Source: an uncultured Verrucomicrobiota bacterium
GTDB lineage: Bacteria > Verrucomicrobiota > Verrucomicrobiia > Verrucomicrobiales > Verrucomicrobiaceae
Reading direction: 5' to 3'
Length of the DNA stretch: 64,000 nucleotides
Assembly (NCBI GenBank): GCA_903838675.1
Contig: CAILZI010000126.1
Span: 124,001 to 188,000 of the forward strand
Both the position numbers and the translations under genes were made by a program. This document shows, piece after piece, positions 54,315 to 62,010 of this stretch; positions within the stretch are counted from its first letter, which is position 1; each line of letters starts with the position of its first letter. The notes under the pieces are model-generated. The model was not told where the DNA came from, ran no database searches, and was given only the letters and a program-made list of their open reading frames with translations.

Positions 54315-54327
54315 GTTCCGCAGGAAC
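54315..54327. repeat. Second short palindrome after dtd
   Basis: GTTCC-GCA-GGAAC within CAGTTCCGCAGGAACAG: 5-bp arms, 12 bp beyond the dtd stop. Outer bases resemble the REP set (CAGTT...AAC.G), so a diverged REP is possible. A short TTGGTG tandem lies between it and the previous palindrome. Confidence 0.4.
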
Positions 54328-54338
54328 AGGGCTACTTT

Positions 54339-54791
54339 TTACTCCCGCGCGCGTGAGTCGATGCAGATGGTGACGGGGCCGTCGTTCACCAGCGCCACTT
54401 TCATGTCGGCGCCGAAAATGCCGCGCGCCACGGGTTTGCCCATCTCGGCTTCCAGCAGGGCGAGAAACTGCTCGTAAAGCGGGATGGCGGTCTCGGGACG
54501 TGCGGCGCGGATGAAGCTGGGGCGGTTCCCTTTTTTCGTGCTGGCATGCAGGGTGAACTGGCTGACCACCAGGAGCTCGCCGCTGATGTCCTTCACGCTG
54601 AGGTTCATCTTGCCCTCGGCATCGCCAAAGATGCGCATCTGCGTGAGCTTCTGCACCAGCCACGTGGCATCCTCAATCGTGTCCTCGTGCTCGATGCCGG
54701 CCAGAATCATGAGGCCCATGCCGATCTGGCCGGTGATCTGGTCATCGACAGTGACGGAGGCGGAGGAGACGCGTTGGAGGACGAGGCGCAT
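54339..54791 (-). CDS. dtd: D-aminoacyl-tRNA deacylase
   Basis: 150 residues, the family length. The start is ATG 54791 ([20 protein letters not shown]), the standard DTD N-terminus; the open extension to 54944 is not conserved-looking. Active-site motifs: SQFTLHAST (the SQFTL oxyanion motif, about residues 77-85) and [11 protein letters not shown] at the C-terminus, whose Gly-Pro forms the cross-subunit chirality filter. The enzyme removes D-amino acids and glycine wrongly attached to tRNA. Cytoplasmic dimer. It lies two genes from aspS, with the sigma factor between; the fit is functional (translation quality) but they are not an operon. Confidence 0.95.
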   Translation of the reverse strand: MRLVLQRVSSASVTVDDQITGQIGMGLMILAGIEHEDTIEDATWLVQKLTQMRIFGDAEGKMNLSVKDISGELLVVSQFTLHASTKKGNRPSFIRAARPETAIPLYEQFLALLEAEMGKPVARGIFGADMKVALVNDGPVTICIDSRARE

Positions 54792-54962
54792 GGGGAGGAA
54801 TAGGACGGAACCGGAAGGAGGAACGACGCAGGGCAGATCCGCTGCGTGCCACCCACCGATACGCGGCCCGGGAGTTCTTCCAGAAGTACTTTTCGCGGGG
54901 TGGCTGCTCTCAGAGGATGGAAGCGCTCCGCACTTTGGAGACATGTCACTCCAGGGATGTGG

Positions 54963-55652
54963 TTACTTCTTTGCAGCGTCGTGCTTGGCAGGGCTGGAGA
55001 CTTTGACGGTGAGGCCGCTGGTCTGTTTTCCGGATGCCTCGCCTTCTGCGGGAACCTCAAACGGCATGGCCAGGAAGGGCACGAAACCTTCGAACGGCCT
55101 GCGCCTGAGAGGAGGCCAGGCCTCAGAGGCAGCGGTGTACGGGATCACCAGCACATACCGGCCCGGGACGAGCATGGCTTCTCCTTCAAAGCGTCCACCG
55201 CCTAGCTTAGTCAGTGGCACCCAGCGAAAAGCAAACGCTGGAGCAAACGGCGGCTCCAGACGCTGGATGCGGCAAGGCACATAGGTGATGCCGTCATACA
55301 TCGCATTCAGATCCTCTGCAGTTTTGATGTGCAGCTTAGTAAGCGTGCCTGCCGCCACCACGCGGTGCTTGAGGTGCTGGTCTTTTTCTTCCACCTCCAC
55401 CGTCGCATCATAGACGGGCGACTCCTGCCACGTGGTCAGTCCCTGCCAGCACACCACTGCATATTTGCCGGGAGCCAGACCAGCAAACGTAGCCGTGCTG
55501 CCATCCGCAGCAAAGGTGGGCTGGATGGCGGTCATCGGCTCAAACAGCGTACAGAGCTCGATCCTTTGAAAATCCGACTGATTGAATTCCGCCGCCTTCT
55601 CCACCACCAGCTCTGCGGCACAGACACCGTGGGCGGTGAGCAGGCATGCCAC
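54963..55652 (-). CDS. Exported protein of unknown function with a damaged 5' end
   Basis: 229 residues if started at GTG 55652, giving only a stub of a signal peptide (MACLLTAHGVCAAE). An ATG at 55688 in the same frame reads MN-stop-RASIWFVSTVACLL and is followed by TAA at 55682-55680. This looks like the natural start with a nonsense change, since the copy before the GH25-like gene has TCA (Ser) at that codon. The mature part looks beta-rich: FAGLAPGKYAVVCWQGLTTW resembles a carboxypeptidase-regulatory/Ig-like strand pair, then GTLTKLHIKTAEDL and VPGRYVLVIPYTAA. No family recognised. It may be a decaying gene, or may start at the GTG. Confidence 0.6.
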   Translation of the reverse strand: MACLLTAHGVCAAELVVEKAAEFNQSDFQRIELCTLFEPMTAIQPTFAADGSTATFAGLAPGKYAVVCWQGLTTWQESPVYDATVEVEEKDQHLKHRVVAAGTLTKLHIKTAEDLNAMYDGITYVPCRIQRLEPPFAPAFAFRWVPLTKLGGGRFEGEAMLVPGRYVLVIPYTAASEAWPPLRRRPFEGFVPFLAMPFEVPAEGEASGKQTSGLTVKVSSPAKHDAAKK

Positions 55653-55670
55653 GGTAGAGACGAACCAAAT

Positions 55671-55740
55671 CGAGGCGCGTTAGTTCATGCACCTTTTTAG
55701 CGGGAGGCTAATTACGGCGTCAATGAGGAAGCGTGGGAGT
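55671..55740 (-). repeat. Copy B of the duplicated promoter-plus-start segment
   Basis: Matches 40431-40500 base for base in register. TTGACG (55723-55718), 18-nt spacer, TAAAAA (55699-55694) and an ATG (55688) are all in the same relative places as in copy A. One base change (T at 55681 versus G at 40441) turns codon 3 into TAA. Confidence 0.7.
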
Positions 55741-55852
55741 GGGTGCTGAGAACGATTCCACAAGCGCATTTGAGGAGGCACGCCTGGGAACGTTCGGTTT
55801 GCCGCAGAGGAGCAGAGGTTTCTGATAACTCTGTGCGCTGCGCCGGATCGAA

Positions 55853-55943
55853 AGCCCGGAGGGCTGGCACAACTGCAGCCGTGGATACCAATCCACGGAG
55901 CATGCGAACGATGTTGTTCTTCACAGGCGAACCGCGTAGCGGT
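55853..55943. repeat. Cluster of three perfect palindromes
   Basis: Within 91 bp: AGCCC-GGA-GGGCT (55853-55865), CCGTGGAT-ACCA-ATCCACGG (55879-55898) and ACCGC-GTA-GCGGT (55931-55943). The surrounding sequence (about 55740-55980) has no gene. The density suggests a mobile intergenic repeat unit or a structured RNA. It does not share the GTTGC core of the RAYT-linked REPs. Confidence 0.55.
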
Positions 55944-55982
55944 GACACAGACTTGCCATGCCACGCTATGAGGACCACTTGA

Positions 55983-56273
55983 TCATCGGAGCGCTTCCAG
56001 TATCAAGCCATCAACAATAACAGCCTTCTCATCAAGCTCGGCCGCGAGATCGGGCTTGTGTCCGCGAAGCGCATCGGCGGCTCCTTTGATGATCGTGGGT
56101 AAAGCGTATAGTTCCTGAGCGAGCTGCTTATCCACGAGTGATTGAGTGCTCCACTCATTAGCTAATGCTCCGAGCTGATTGCAAAGCAGATCGAATGCTT
56201 GAGCATCAATTTCTAGTTCATTGCGCAGCTTCTCCACGAATGGGTTGCCAATGATATCGTCTTTCAGGCTCAT
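55983..56273 (-). CDS. Small hypothetical protein
   Basis: 96 residues, ATG 56273, mostly predicted helical and acidic (PFVEKLRNELEIDAQAFDLL, then LGALANEWSTQSLVDKQLAQ, then AADALRGHKPDLAAELDEKA). No signal peptide, membrane segment or known motif. Codon use fits a protein-coding gene and the composition is not that of a shadow frame. It lies between the palindrome cluster and the beta-lactamase-like gene on the same strand, about 95 bp from the latter's stop. Confidence 0.5.
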   Translation of the reverse strand: MSLKDDIIGNPFVEKLRNELEIDAQAFDLLCNQLGALANEWSTQSLVDKQLAQELYALPTIIKGAADALRGHKPDLAAELDEKAVIVDGLILEALR

Positions 56274-56368
56274 GGGCTAAGGTGAATGCATTCTTTTCTG
56301 AAATGCTTTATCAGCGTCTGTTTAGCGTCATATCAGCGGTTAAAAACCTCTTTTCAGCTCCCGCCCCC

Positions 56369-57559
56369 TCACTCCCCCACGTACTTCTCCACCAGCGCAT
56401 CCAGCGCGGTCCACAGGTCATCGGTGTCCATCGTGTCGCGATTGCTGAGGATGACGGTGCTGCGGTGGGTGATGAGGTGGCGGTAGTAGGTGTTTTCAAA
56501 TCCGGCCCAGGTGCCGTCGTGGCCGTAGCCGTAGACGGAGCCGTCGTCATCGGCGTAGATGAACCAGCCTTTGCCGTACTCGAGGACCTTGCCTTTGCGG
56601 GTGGTGGAGGGCGTGAGCGCTTCCTTCCAGGTCTCGGGTTTGAGGAATTTCCTGGCGCGCACGGCGGCGTCCCATTTGGCCATGTCTTCGAGGTTTGACC
56701 ACACGCCGCCGTCTCCCACGACCATGACTTTCTGCGGCCACTCGGGCGGGGTGCCCCAGCTGGGCTTCCACGTTTCTTTCTTCTCATGCCATTCGTAGCC
56801 GAAGGCGCGGTTGTACTTTTCATCGTCGTCCTGCGGCACGGATTTCGGGCTCTGGCAGATGAAGGTGTGCAGCATGCCGGAGGGGATGAAGATCTCATCG
56901 CGCACGAATTCGCCGAAGGGCTGCTTCGCCACGCGCTGCACGATGCTGGCGAGGAGGATGAAGTTGCTGTTGGTGTACTCAAACTTGCTGCCGGTGCGGA
57001 ACTGCAGGGGGTAATCCTTCTTCAGCTTCGCGAACATGCCGATGTAGTCTTCGTTCACGGCGTAGGTCTTGTGGCGCATGGGCACGCCTTCATCATCAAA
57101 GTCGAAGTACTCGGGCAGGCCGGAGGTGTGCTGGAGGAGATCGCGGATGAGGATGGGATTGTCGCTGTCGTATTCGGGCAGCTCGGGGATGTAGTCGCGC
57201 ACGTCGTCATCGAGCGCGAGCATACCACGATCCACCAGAATGAGGAGAGCCGTGGCGGTGAAGGGCTTGGAGCAGGATGCGAGCTCAAAGAGCGTGGTGG
57301 GGGTGATGGGAGTGGCGTCCTTCACGCTGGCGAGGCCATAGCCTTTTTGGAAGCGCAGCTTTCCGGGCACGCGGATGAAGATTGCCACGCCGGGCGTGTC
57401 GTCATCGATGCCGTTTTTGGCCACGAGCTTGTCGATGGCGGAGACGAGTTCCGCGCTGGGTTGCAGGTCTTGGGCGAGGGCCGCAGACACCGTGGCGAGA
57501 CTGAGAAACGTGGAGGCATGGCGCAGCATGCGGCGCAAGTGGGAGCAGGCGGAAGTCAT
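56369..57559 (-). CDS. Serine hydrolase of the beta-lactamase / class C family, exported
   Basis: 396 residues from ATG 57559 (MTSACSHLRRMLRHASTFLS, a signal peptide ending AALAQ). The catalytic S-x-x-K is ELASCSKPFTA (S95, K98), the Y-x-N is FEYTNSNF (Y195), and the K-T-G position is HDG in YGHDGTWAGF; H-x-G there is common in esterase or D-aminopeptidase branches rather than true cephalosporinases. Role inferred: periplasmic hydrolysis of an ester, amide or D-amino-acid peptide; antibiotic resistance is not implied. Other conserved pieces are LLQHTSGLPEYF and GVWSNLEDMAKW. Divergent from the ECF sigma gene 212 bp away. Confidence 0.87.
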   Translation of the reverse strand: MTSACSHLRRMLRHASTFLSLATVSAALAQDLQPSAELVSAIDKLVAKNGIDDDTPGVAIFIRVPGKLRFQKGYGLASVKDATPITPTTLFELASCSKPFTATALLILVDRGMLALDDDVRDYIPELPEYDSDNPILIRDLLQHTSGLPEYFDFDDEGVPMRHKTYAVNEDYIGMFAKLKKDYPLQFRTGSKFEYTNSNFILLASIVQRVAKQPFGEFVRDEIFIPSGMLHTFICQSPKSVPQDDDEKYNRAFGYEWHEKKETWKPSWGTPPEWPQKVMVVGDGGVWSNLEDMAKWDAAVRARKFLKPETWKEALTPSTTRKGKVLEYGKGWFIYADDDGSVYGYGHDGTWAGFENTYYRHLITHRSTVILSNRDTMDTDDLWTALDALVEKYVGE

Positions 57560-57682
57560 GGGGCATTCCGTGCGCCAGTGTCGTGATTGCGGCAAACGGT
57601 TTCAATTTGAGTTTCTCACCGACCTTTGGAGAAGGCCGGCACGTAAAACCACGCCGGGTTACCACACCCCCAAAAAACAGTG

Positions 57683-57700
57683 CGCCTCAGGAAGGAGGCG
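57683..57700. repeat. Inverted repeat upstream of the ECF sigma gene
   Basis: CGCCTC-AGGAAG-GAGGCG with perfect 6-bp arms, 70 bp before the sigma start codon. On the minus strand a T-run follows five bases after the stem, and on the plus strand GCCTTTT follows, so it could terminate read-through in either direction or be an operator. Confidence 0.4.
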
Positions 57701-57770
57701 GCCTTTTCACTTCCAGAAGATTTTTCGGCAACTGGCGTCTTCTTTTGGAGACATGCTGTGACGCACCTTT

Positions 57771-58304
57771 ATGCCCGACTTGAACAACCAGCATCACGAT
57801 CAGTTCCTCCGCCTCCTTGCGGAGCATGAGCCGGCGCTGCGCACCTTTGTGCGGTCGCTGCTGCCTTCACTGGCGGATGCATCGGATGTCATGCAGGAGG
57901 TGGCGGTGGTACTGTGGCAGAAGTTCGCGGAGTTCGACGGCACGCGTGATTTTCGCAAGTGGGCTTTCGGCGTGGCACGCTTTCAAGTGCTGACGTTTCT
58001 ACGGGAGCGGGCGCGCGACAGGCATGTGTTCAATGACGAACTGGTCGGCAAGCTAGCTGATGAAGTGGCGGCGGCGGAACAGAGGCACGGGTCACAGCGC
58101 GAAGCTTTGGAACAATGCCTGAAAAAGCTGCCCGAGGCGCAGCGGGAAATCGTCCTGGCGGCTTACACAAAAGGCGCCCGCATGGATGATCTCGCAACCC
58201 GGCGCGGGCAGACCCCCATGTCACTTTACAAATGGCTGCACCGCATCCGGCAGGCTCTGCTGGAGTGCGTGCGCCGCACACTCGCTCAGGAGGAAATCGC
58301 ATGA
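57771..58304 (+). CDS. ECF sigma factor, Rhodopirellula/Verrucomicrobium type
   Basis: 177 residues. Region 2: QFLRLLAEHEPALRTFVRSL, then LADASDVMQEVAVVLWQKF, then FRKWAFGVARFQVLTFLRER. Region 4: LKKLPEAQREIVLAAYTKGA, MDDLATRRGQTPMSLYKWLH and RIRQALLECVRRTL. These are the marks of the TIGR02989 family, whose members sit with a FecR/anti-sigma gene. The last codon overlaps the start of that gene (ATGA). It likely directs transcription of the following exported proteins (inference from gene order). Confidence 0.92.
   Translation: MPDLNNQHHDQFLRLLAEHEPALRTFVRSLLPSLADASDVMQEVAVVLWQKFAEFDGTRDFRKWAFGVARFQVLTFLRERARDRHVFNDELVGKLADEVAAAEQRHGSQREALEQCLKKLPEAQREIVLAAYTKGARMDDLATRRGQTPMSLYKWLHRIRQALLECVRRTLAQEEIA
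58288..58293 (+). promoter_or_regulatory. Shine-Dalgarno of the anti-sigma-like gene
   Basis: AGGAGG, 7 nt before ATG 58301. One of the few full Shine-Dalgarno sequences in the window. It supports ATG 58301 as the start rather than the longer frame from 58232, and lies within the end of the sigma gene. Confidence 0.7.
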
Positions 58305-58753
58305 ACCCAGAATGGCATGACATCATTCAGCGTCACATCGCTGGCACCACCACCGCAAAGGAAGCCATCGGCCTTGAAGCGGCGCTCACTGCCGACGCGG
58401 AGCTGCGCGTCTTGTATCTCGACTACATGAATCTCGATGTGGCGCTCGAGGCCATGGCAGCCTCGCTGACGAATGACGTGTGCGAAATCGTCAGGCACGC
58501 ACCTACGCAGGTGCCTGTCCGGCTGCGGTCATATCATTGGGGCCGGATCACGATTGCAGCGGCTTGTGTGGCATTGCTGCTGGCGCTGCTGCCCAAATCC
58601 CCCACCTCACCGCCTTCGCGCCCGGATGTTGCAGTCACCATTTCGTCCGCACAGCAGGCCATCGCACAGCTCTCGGTGGACTCGCCTTCAGCGCTGCCGG
58701 CGTGGATATCGCCCACGGCTTCAATGCTCGATGAGCCTCAACTTCCTCAATGA
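58301..58753 (+). CDS. Anti-sigma / FecR-N-terminus-like membrane protein
   Basis: 150 residues. The N-terminal half (NPEWHDIIQRHIAGTTTAKE, AIGLEAALTADAELRVLYLD, YMNLDVALEA) is the cytoplasmic zinc-finger-like anti-sigma region seen in 'FecR' proteins that follow this sigma family, here without Cys or His of a ZAS motif. One membrane helix, ITIAAACVALLLALLP, is at about residues 85-100. The ~50-residue outer part (SPTSPPSRPDVAVTISSAQQ) lacks the FecR beta domain, so the protein is much shorter than full FecR. It probably holds the sigma factor at the membrane. It overlaps the sigma gene by ATGA. Confidence 0.75.
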   Translation: MNPEWHDIIQRHIAGTTTAKEAIGLEAALTADAELRVLYLDYMNLDVALEAMAASLTNDVCEIVRHAPTQVPVRLRSYHWGRITIAAACVALLLALLPKSPTSPPSRPDVAVTISSAQQAIAQLSVDSPSALPAWISPTASMLDEPQLPQ

Positions 58754-58787
58754 CCCCATGCACTCTAACCGCCCCCCCCAACACACC

Positions 58788-59414
58788 ATGAGACTCCTCC
58801 TTGTCTTAGCTGCCATTACTTCGTTGTGCCCGCTGTTCGCCAAGGACGAATCCAAGAAAGTCCCCGACCCTTTTGCCGGAGCCTTCTTCCCTCCTGAGCT
58901 AGTGCTCATGGCGCGCGATCGCATCGCCCTTACTCAGGAGCAGCAGCAGGCTCTGCGCACCCAGGTGGAAAAAGCGCAGCCGCGTTCCGATGAACTGCGG
59001 GCCCAGTTGGAAAAAGAAACTGCCGCTCTGTCCGCCCTGGTGAAACAGGAGCGTCTGGAAGGAGCGACTGTCATCACGCAGCTCGACAAGGTGCTCGACG
59101 CCGAACGCGAGTTGAAGCATCTCCACGTGGGCCTGGGCGTGGCGATCAAGAATCTCCTGACGCCGGACCAGCAGGCCACACTGCGCGAGATCGCGAAGAC
59201 TGGTTTTGCTCAGCTTGGAGAAGACACCCGCAAGCGGCTCTCGGAAAAGGTCGAGCGCGTCAAAGCGGGGGCGACCAAGATGGCCGAGGGAGGAACCGAT
59301 CCGTCCGCAATCCTCAAGGCCATGGATGAGAAGTTTAAGCCTCTCATGGAATCAGGCAAAGTCATCGAAGCCGAGGCTGAGCTGGATCGCGTGCTCGAAC
59401 AGCTCACGAAGTGA
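58788..59414 (+). CDS. Exported Spy/CpxP-like protein with one C-terminal 61-residue repeat
   Basis: 208 residues from ATG 58788 (MRLLLVLAAITSLCPLFAKD signal peptide). An in-frame ATG at 58758 would add ten residues (MHSNRPPQHT). Residues ~30-145 are an all-helical LTxxQ/Spy-like domain: PPELVLMARDRIALTQEQQQ, then TQLDKVLDAERELKHLHVGL, then LLTPDQQATLREIAKTGFAQ. Spy-like proteins are periplasmic ATP-independent chaperones or metal-stress sensors. From residue 147 to the end there is one copy of the repeat shared with the next two genes. This is a composite protein; the repeat may allow it to bind the others (inference). Confidence 0.8.
   Translation: MRLLLVLAAITSLCPLFAKDESKKVPDPFAGAFFPPELVLMARDRIALTQEQQQALRTQVEKAQPRSDELRAQLEKETAALSALVKQERLEGATVITQLDKVLDAERELKHLHVGLGVAIKNLLTPDQQATLREIAKTGFAQLGEDTRKRLSEKVERVKAGATKMAEGGTDPSAILKAMDEKFKPLMESGKVIEAEAELDRVLEQLTK
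59226..59408 (+). repeat. 61-residue repeat, copy 1
   Basis: Encodes TRKRLSEKVERVKAG, then TKMAEGGTDPSAIL, then KFKPLMESGKVIEAEAELD and RVLEQLT. Closest to copy 5 in the third gene; shares its key residues R4, K8, E10, K13, G23, P26, S27, I29, K36, P39, L40, G44, E48, A49, E50, L53, D54 and L57 with all six others. Confidence 0.85.
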
Positions 59415-59470
59415 GAGTGCCGCGGCACTCACGCCCGCCGCCTGAACCACCTTTTTCTTCACACCACGCG

Positions 59471-60610
59471 ATGAAAACAAAAACGAAACTCATCACCGCC
59501 ATTGCCATTGCGGGCGTGCTCGTGGCCTTCATCGCGCATAAGAGCTCCGCGATGCGGCAGCGGCTCACGGCCAAGGTGGAGCGCGTGAAAGAGAGCGTTC
59601 AAACCATGGCGGCCAGCGGGCGCAATCCCTCGGCCATCGTGCAGACGATGCAGGAAAAGATCAAGCCGCTGTTTGATGCGGGCAAAGCCGTGGAAGCAGA
59701 GGCGGTGCTGGATCGTCTGCTCGAAGAGCTCGGTCATGGAAAGCCGATGGCCACCGGTTCGCGGGCCGCCGATGAATACCGGGCCTTCCACAATCCTGAG
59801 CGCGTCGCTGTCCGTGGCTATGAAGGGGAGGTCGTCGATCCGTTCATCTCACGCGACGGAATTTATCTGTTCTTCAACACCACCCACTTCGAGCCAGGCA
59901 AGACCGCACTGCATTACGCAGACCGGCTGGATGACCTAACGTTCGTATACAAGGGCAGGATCGGTGGAGTGAACATCGACGGCGTACTAACGGCTGTTTG
60001 CAGCATGGACCGCAAGGGCTGCTTCTATTTCATCTCGCCGCGCACTCACGAGGGAACGCTGGCCACGATTCACCGCGGCAAGTTCAAGGATGGAATCGTG
60101 ACCGATATTCGCCCGATTCAGGGGTTGAACCGTCCGGGGCAGATCAGCTTCGACGTGGAAATCAGCGCGGATGGCAGCACTCTCTATTTTGTGGATGCCA
60201 CCATGAGCGGGAGCAAGGCCCCCGGCGCAGGTCCGAAATCATCCCATCTCGCAATCGCGACTCGCGACGGCGACGGGTTCAAACGACTTGAGCAGAGCGA
60301 GGCAATGCTGGCCAAAGTCAACACGGCGGACAATCTCGAATACGGAGCCTGCACATCGGCGGACGGCCTGGAACTTTTCTTTGACCGGTTCACGGTCAGC
60401 TCAAAATCATTTGCCATCTGGCGGGCCGTGCGTGCCAGCGCCGAAGCACCGTTCGGGACTCCACAACGCGTGGCGGCACTTGAGGGTTTCGTGGAAGCCC
60501 AGACCCTCTCGCCGGATGGCCGGTCGCTCTACTACCAGAAGCGCGAGGGAGATCGCTTCGTCTTTTACCGGGTCACCCGCGCAGCCGCAAACGTGCCCAT
60601 TCACAAGTGA
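59471..60610 (+). CDS. Exported protein: 61-residue repeat fused to a PD40/TolB-like beta-propeller
   Basis: 379 residues from ATG 59471; the signal or anchor is MKTKTKLITAIAIAGVLVAF. One repeat copy occupies residues 28-88. The rest (about residues 95-379) is a WD40-like/PD40 propeller with blades containing GVVDPFISRD-type turns (VDPFISRDGIYLFFN, VEISADGSTLYFVDAT, GACTSADGLELFFDRF, AQTLSPDGRSLYYQKREGD). The S-x-D-G-x-x-[LI]-[YF] pattern is the PD40 signature. Such propellers bind peptides or polymers in the periplasm. A 56-bp gap follows the previous gene; same strand, probably co-transcribed. Confidence 0.82.
   Translation: MKTKTKLITAIAIAGVLVAFIAHKSSAMRQRLTAKVERVKESVQTMAASGRNPSAIVQTMQEKIKPLFDAGKAVEAEAVLDRLLEELGHGKPMATGSRAADEYRAFHNPERVAVRGYEGEVVDPFISRDGIYLFFNTTHFEPGKTALHYADRLDDLTFVYKGRIGGVNIDGVLTAVCSMDRKGCFYFISPRTHEGTLATIHRGKFKDGIVTDIRPIQGLNRPGQISFDVEISADGSTLYFVDATMSGSKAPGAGPKSSHLAIATRDGDGFKRLEQSEAMLAKVNTADNLEYGACTSADGLELFFDRFTVSSKSFAIWRAVRASAEAPFGTPQRVAALEGFVEAQTLSPDGRSLYYQKREGDRFVFYRVTRAAANVPIHK
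59552..59734 (+). repeat. 61-residue repeat, copy 2
   Basis: Encodes MRQRLTAKVERVKES, MAASGRNPSAIV, EKIKPLFDAGKAVEAEAVLD and RLLEELG. It begins right after the signal/anchor, so the repeat module comes first here, whereas in the previous protein it is last. Confidence 0.85.
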
Positions 60611-60680
60611 ACCGCAGCGAATCCTGGAAACCACGCATGCCACTCTCATTACGCCACGAAAACCAAATCAAACACTCACC

Positions 60681-61952
60681 ATGAAAAGTACAACTCACCT
60701 CATTCTCACCTGCCTTCTCAGCTCCATTCTCATCAGTCATGTGAACGCCCAATTACCAGCTGACTATGACCAAGCTGTTCATCAGCGCATCGCGGCCAAG
60801 GTCGAACGCATCAAAGCGGGAGTCCACAAAATGATCGAGAGCGGGACCGATCCATCGGCCATCGCCAAGACGATGAGCGGGAAAGTCGCCCCTCTGCTCG
60901 ACTCGGGCAAGTTCACCGAAGCGGAGCCGGTGCTGGACAGCGTGCTCAAGTCCATGGGTCTGGAACCGGAGACGAAAAACACCTCCATACCGGCTGACTC
61001 TCCCGAAGCGATGCGTCAGCGCATCATGGCGAAGATGGAGCGCGTCAAAGAAGGCGCGCAAAAAATGGCCGATGGAGGCAACGACCCATCAGACATCCTC
61101 AGGACAATGGAGCAGAAGTTCAAGCCGCTCATTGACACTGGCAAGGCCATCGAAGCAGAAGCGGTGCTGGATGGTGCGCTCAAGGCCCTGGGCCTGGAGC
61201 CGGATGCCGGGTCACCAGCCGCACCCAAATCCACGGCGGGTGCACCATCAGGCCAGCTCGATGAAGCAACGCGCAAACGGCTCACCGAAAAGGTCGAGCG
61301 CGTCAAGGCAGGTGCGCATAAATGGGCGGAAGGCGGGCGCGATCCGTCGGTCATTGGCCACGCCATGGAAGCAAAGTTCAAGCCCCTCATGGAAGCAGGC
61401 AAGATCGTCGAAGCGGAGGCGGAGCTGGATCTCGTCCTCGAACAACTCTCGAAAGGCCCGCAGGGCACCGCATCGCCTGCGTCTTCCACTGAAACGGTGC
61501 ATCAGCGGGTGGCGGCTAAAATTGAGCTCATCAAGACAGGCGCGCGGAAATTGGCGGAAGGCGGCACTGATCCATCGGCCATCCTCACGACCATGCAGGA
61601 GAAGGTCGGCCCCCTGCTCGACGCGGGCAGGCTCCTCGAAGCGGAGCCCGAACTGGACCGAGTGCTGGCACAACTCAAGCCGGACGGAAAAAGCACTGAC
61701 TCACCACCAGCCCCAGCAAAAACCAGCGAAAAACCACCCGCCCCTGCAGACACAGTGCATCTGCGCATCGTGACGAAAATCGAACGCCTCAAGGCCAGTG
61801 CGAAAAAAGCGGCGGCAGATGGCGCGGCCCCATCCGCCATCCTCAAGACCACGCAGGAAAAGCTCGGGCCCCTGATCGAAGCGGGCAAGTTTGCCGAGGC
61901 GGAGGCGGAGCTGGACCGCGTGCTCTCCCAGCTCAATCCGGACTCCAAGTAA
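60681..61952 (+). CDS. Exported protein made of five 61-residue repeats
   Basis: 423 residues. The signal peptide MKSTTHLILTCLLSSILISH ends VNAQ. After it the protein is only repeats: residues 33-93, 111-171, 197-257, 273-333 and 359-419, joined by Pro/Ala/Ser-rich linkers of 15-25 residues. Each repeat is predicted to be three helices, the last with a TPR-like G-K-x-x-E-A-E-x-x-L-D-x-x-L end, so the whole is probably a superhelical or rod-like scaffold. No catalytic residues are evident. It follows genes that each carry one copy, with a 70-bp gap. Function unknown; a scaffold or partner for the single-copy proteins is inferred. Confidence 0.8.
   Translation: MKSTTHLILTCLLSSILISHVNAQLPADYDQAVHQRIAAKVERIKAGVHKMIESGTDPSAIAKTMSGKVAPLLDSGKFTEAEPVLDSVLKSMGLEPETKNTSIPADSPEAMRQRIMAKMERVKEGAQKMADGGNDPSDILRTMEQKFKPLIDTGKAIEAEAVLDGALKALGLEPDAGSPAAPKSTAGAPSGQLDEATRKRLTEKVERVKAGAHKWAEGGRDPSVIGHAMEAKFKPLMEAGKIVEAEAELDLVLEQLSKGPQGTASPASSTETVHQRVAAKIELIKTGARKLAEGGTDPSAILTTMQEKVGPLLDAGRLLEAEPELDRVLAQLKPDGKSTDSPPAPAKTSEKPPAPADTVHLRIVTKIERLKASAKKAAADGAAPSAILKTTQEKLGPLIEAGKFAEAEAELDRVLSQLNPDSK
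60777..61937 (+). repeat. 61-residue repeats, copies 3-7
   Basis: Copies at 60777-60959, 61011-61193, 61269-61451, 61497-61679 and 61755-61937. Consensus pieces: RqRlxaKvErvKaGaxK, GGxDPSAIlktMqeK, kPLldaGKxxEAEaeLDrvL. Linkers differ in length and composition, so the copies are not simple tandem slippage products. Confidence 0.85.
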
Positions 61953-62010
61953 GCCGTTGCCGCACCTGCCTGCAGTGTGCCCTGACACCGCCTTGAAACC
62001 ACATCACACC

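Noticed and set aside
57558..57761. 67-codon plus-strand frame starting MGHSVRQCRDCGKRFQF, with a zinc-finger-like CxxC
   Set aside because: It overlaps the start of the beta-lactamase-like gene and the promoter gap. The CxxC occurs once, the rest is Arg/Pro/Lys-rich noise, and it has no ribosome-binding site.
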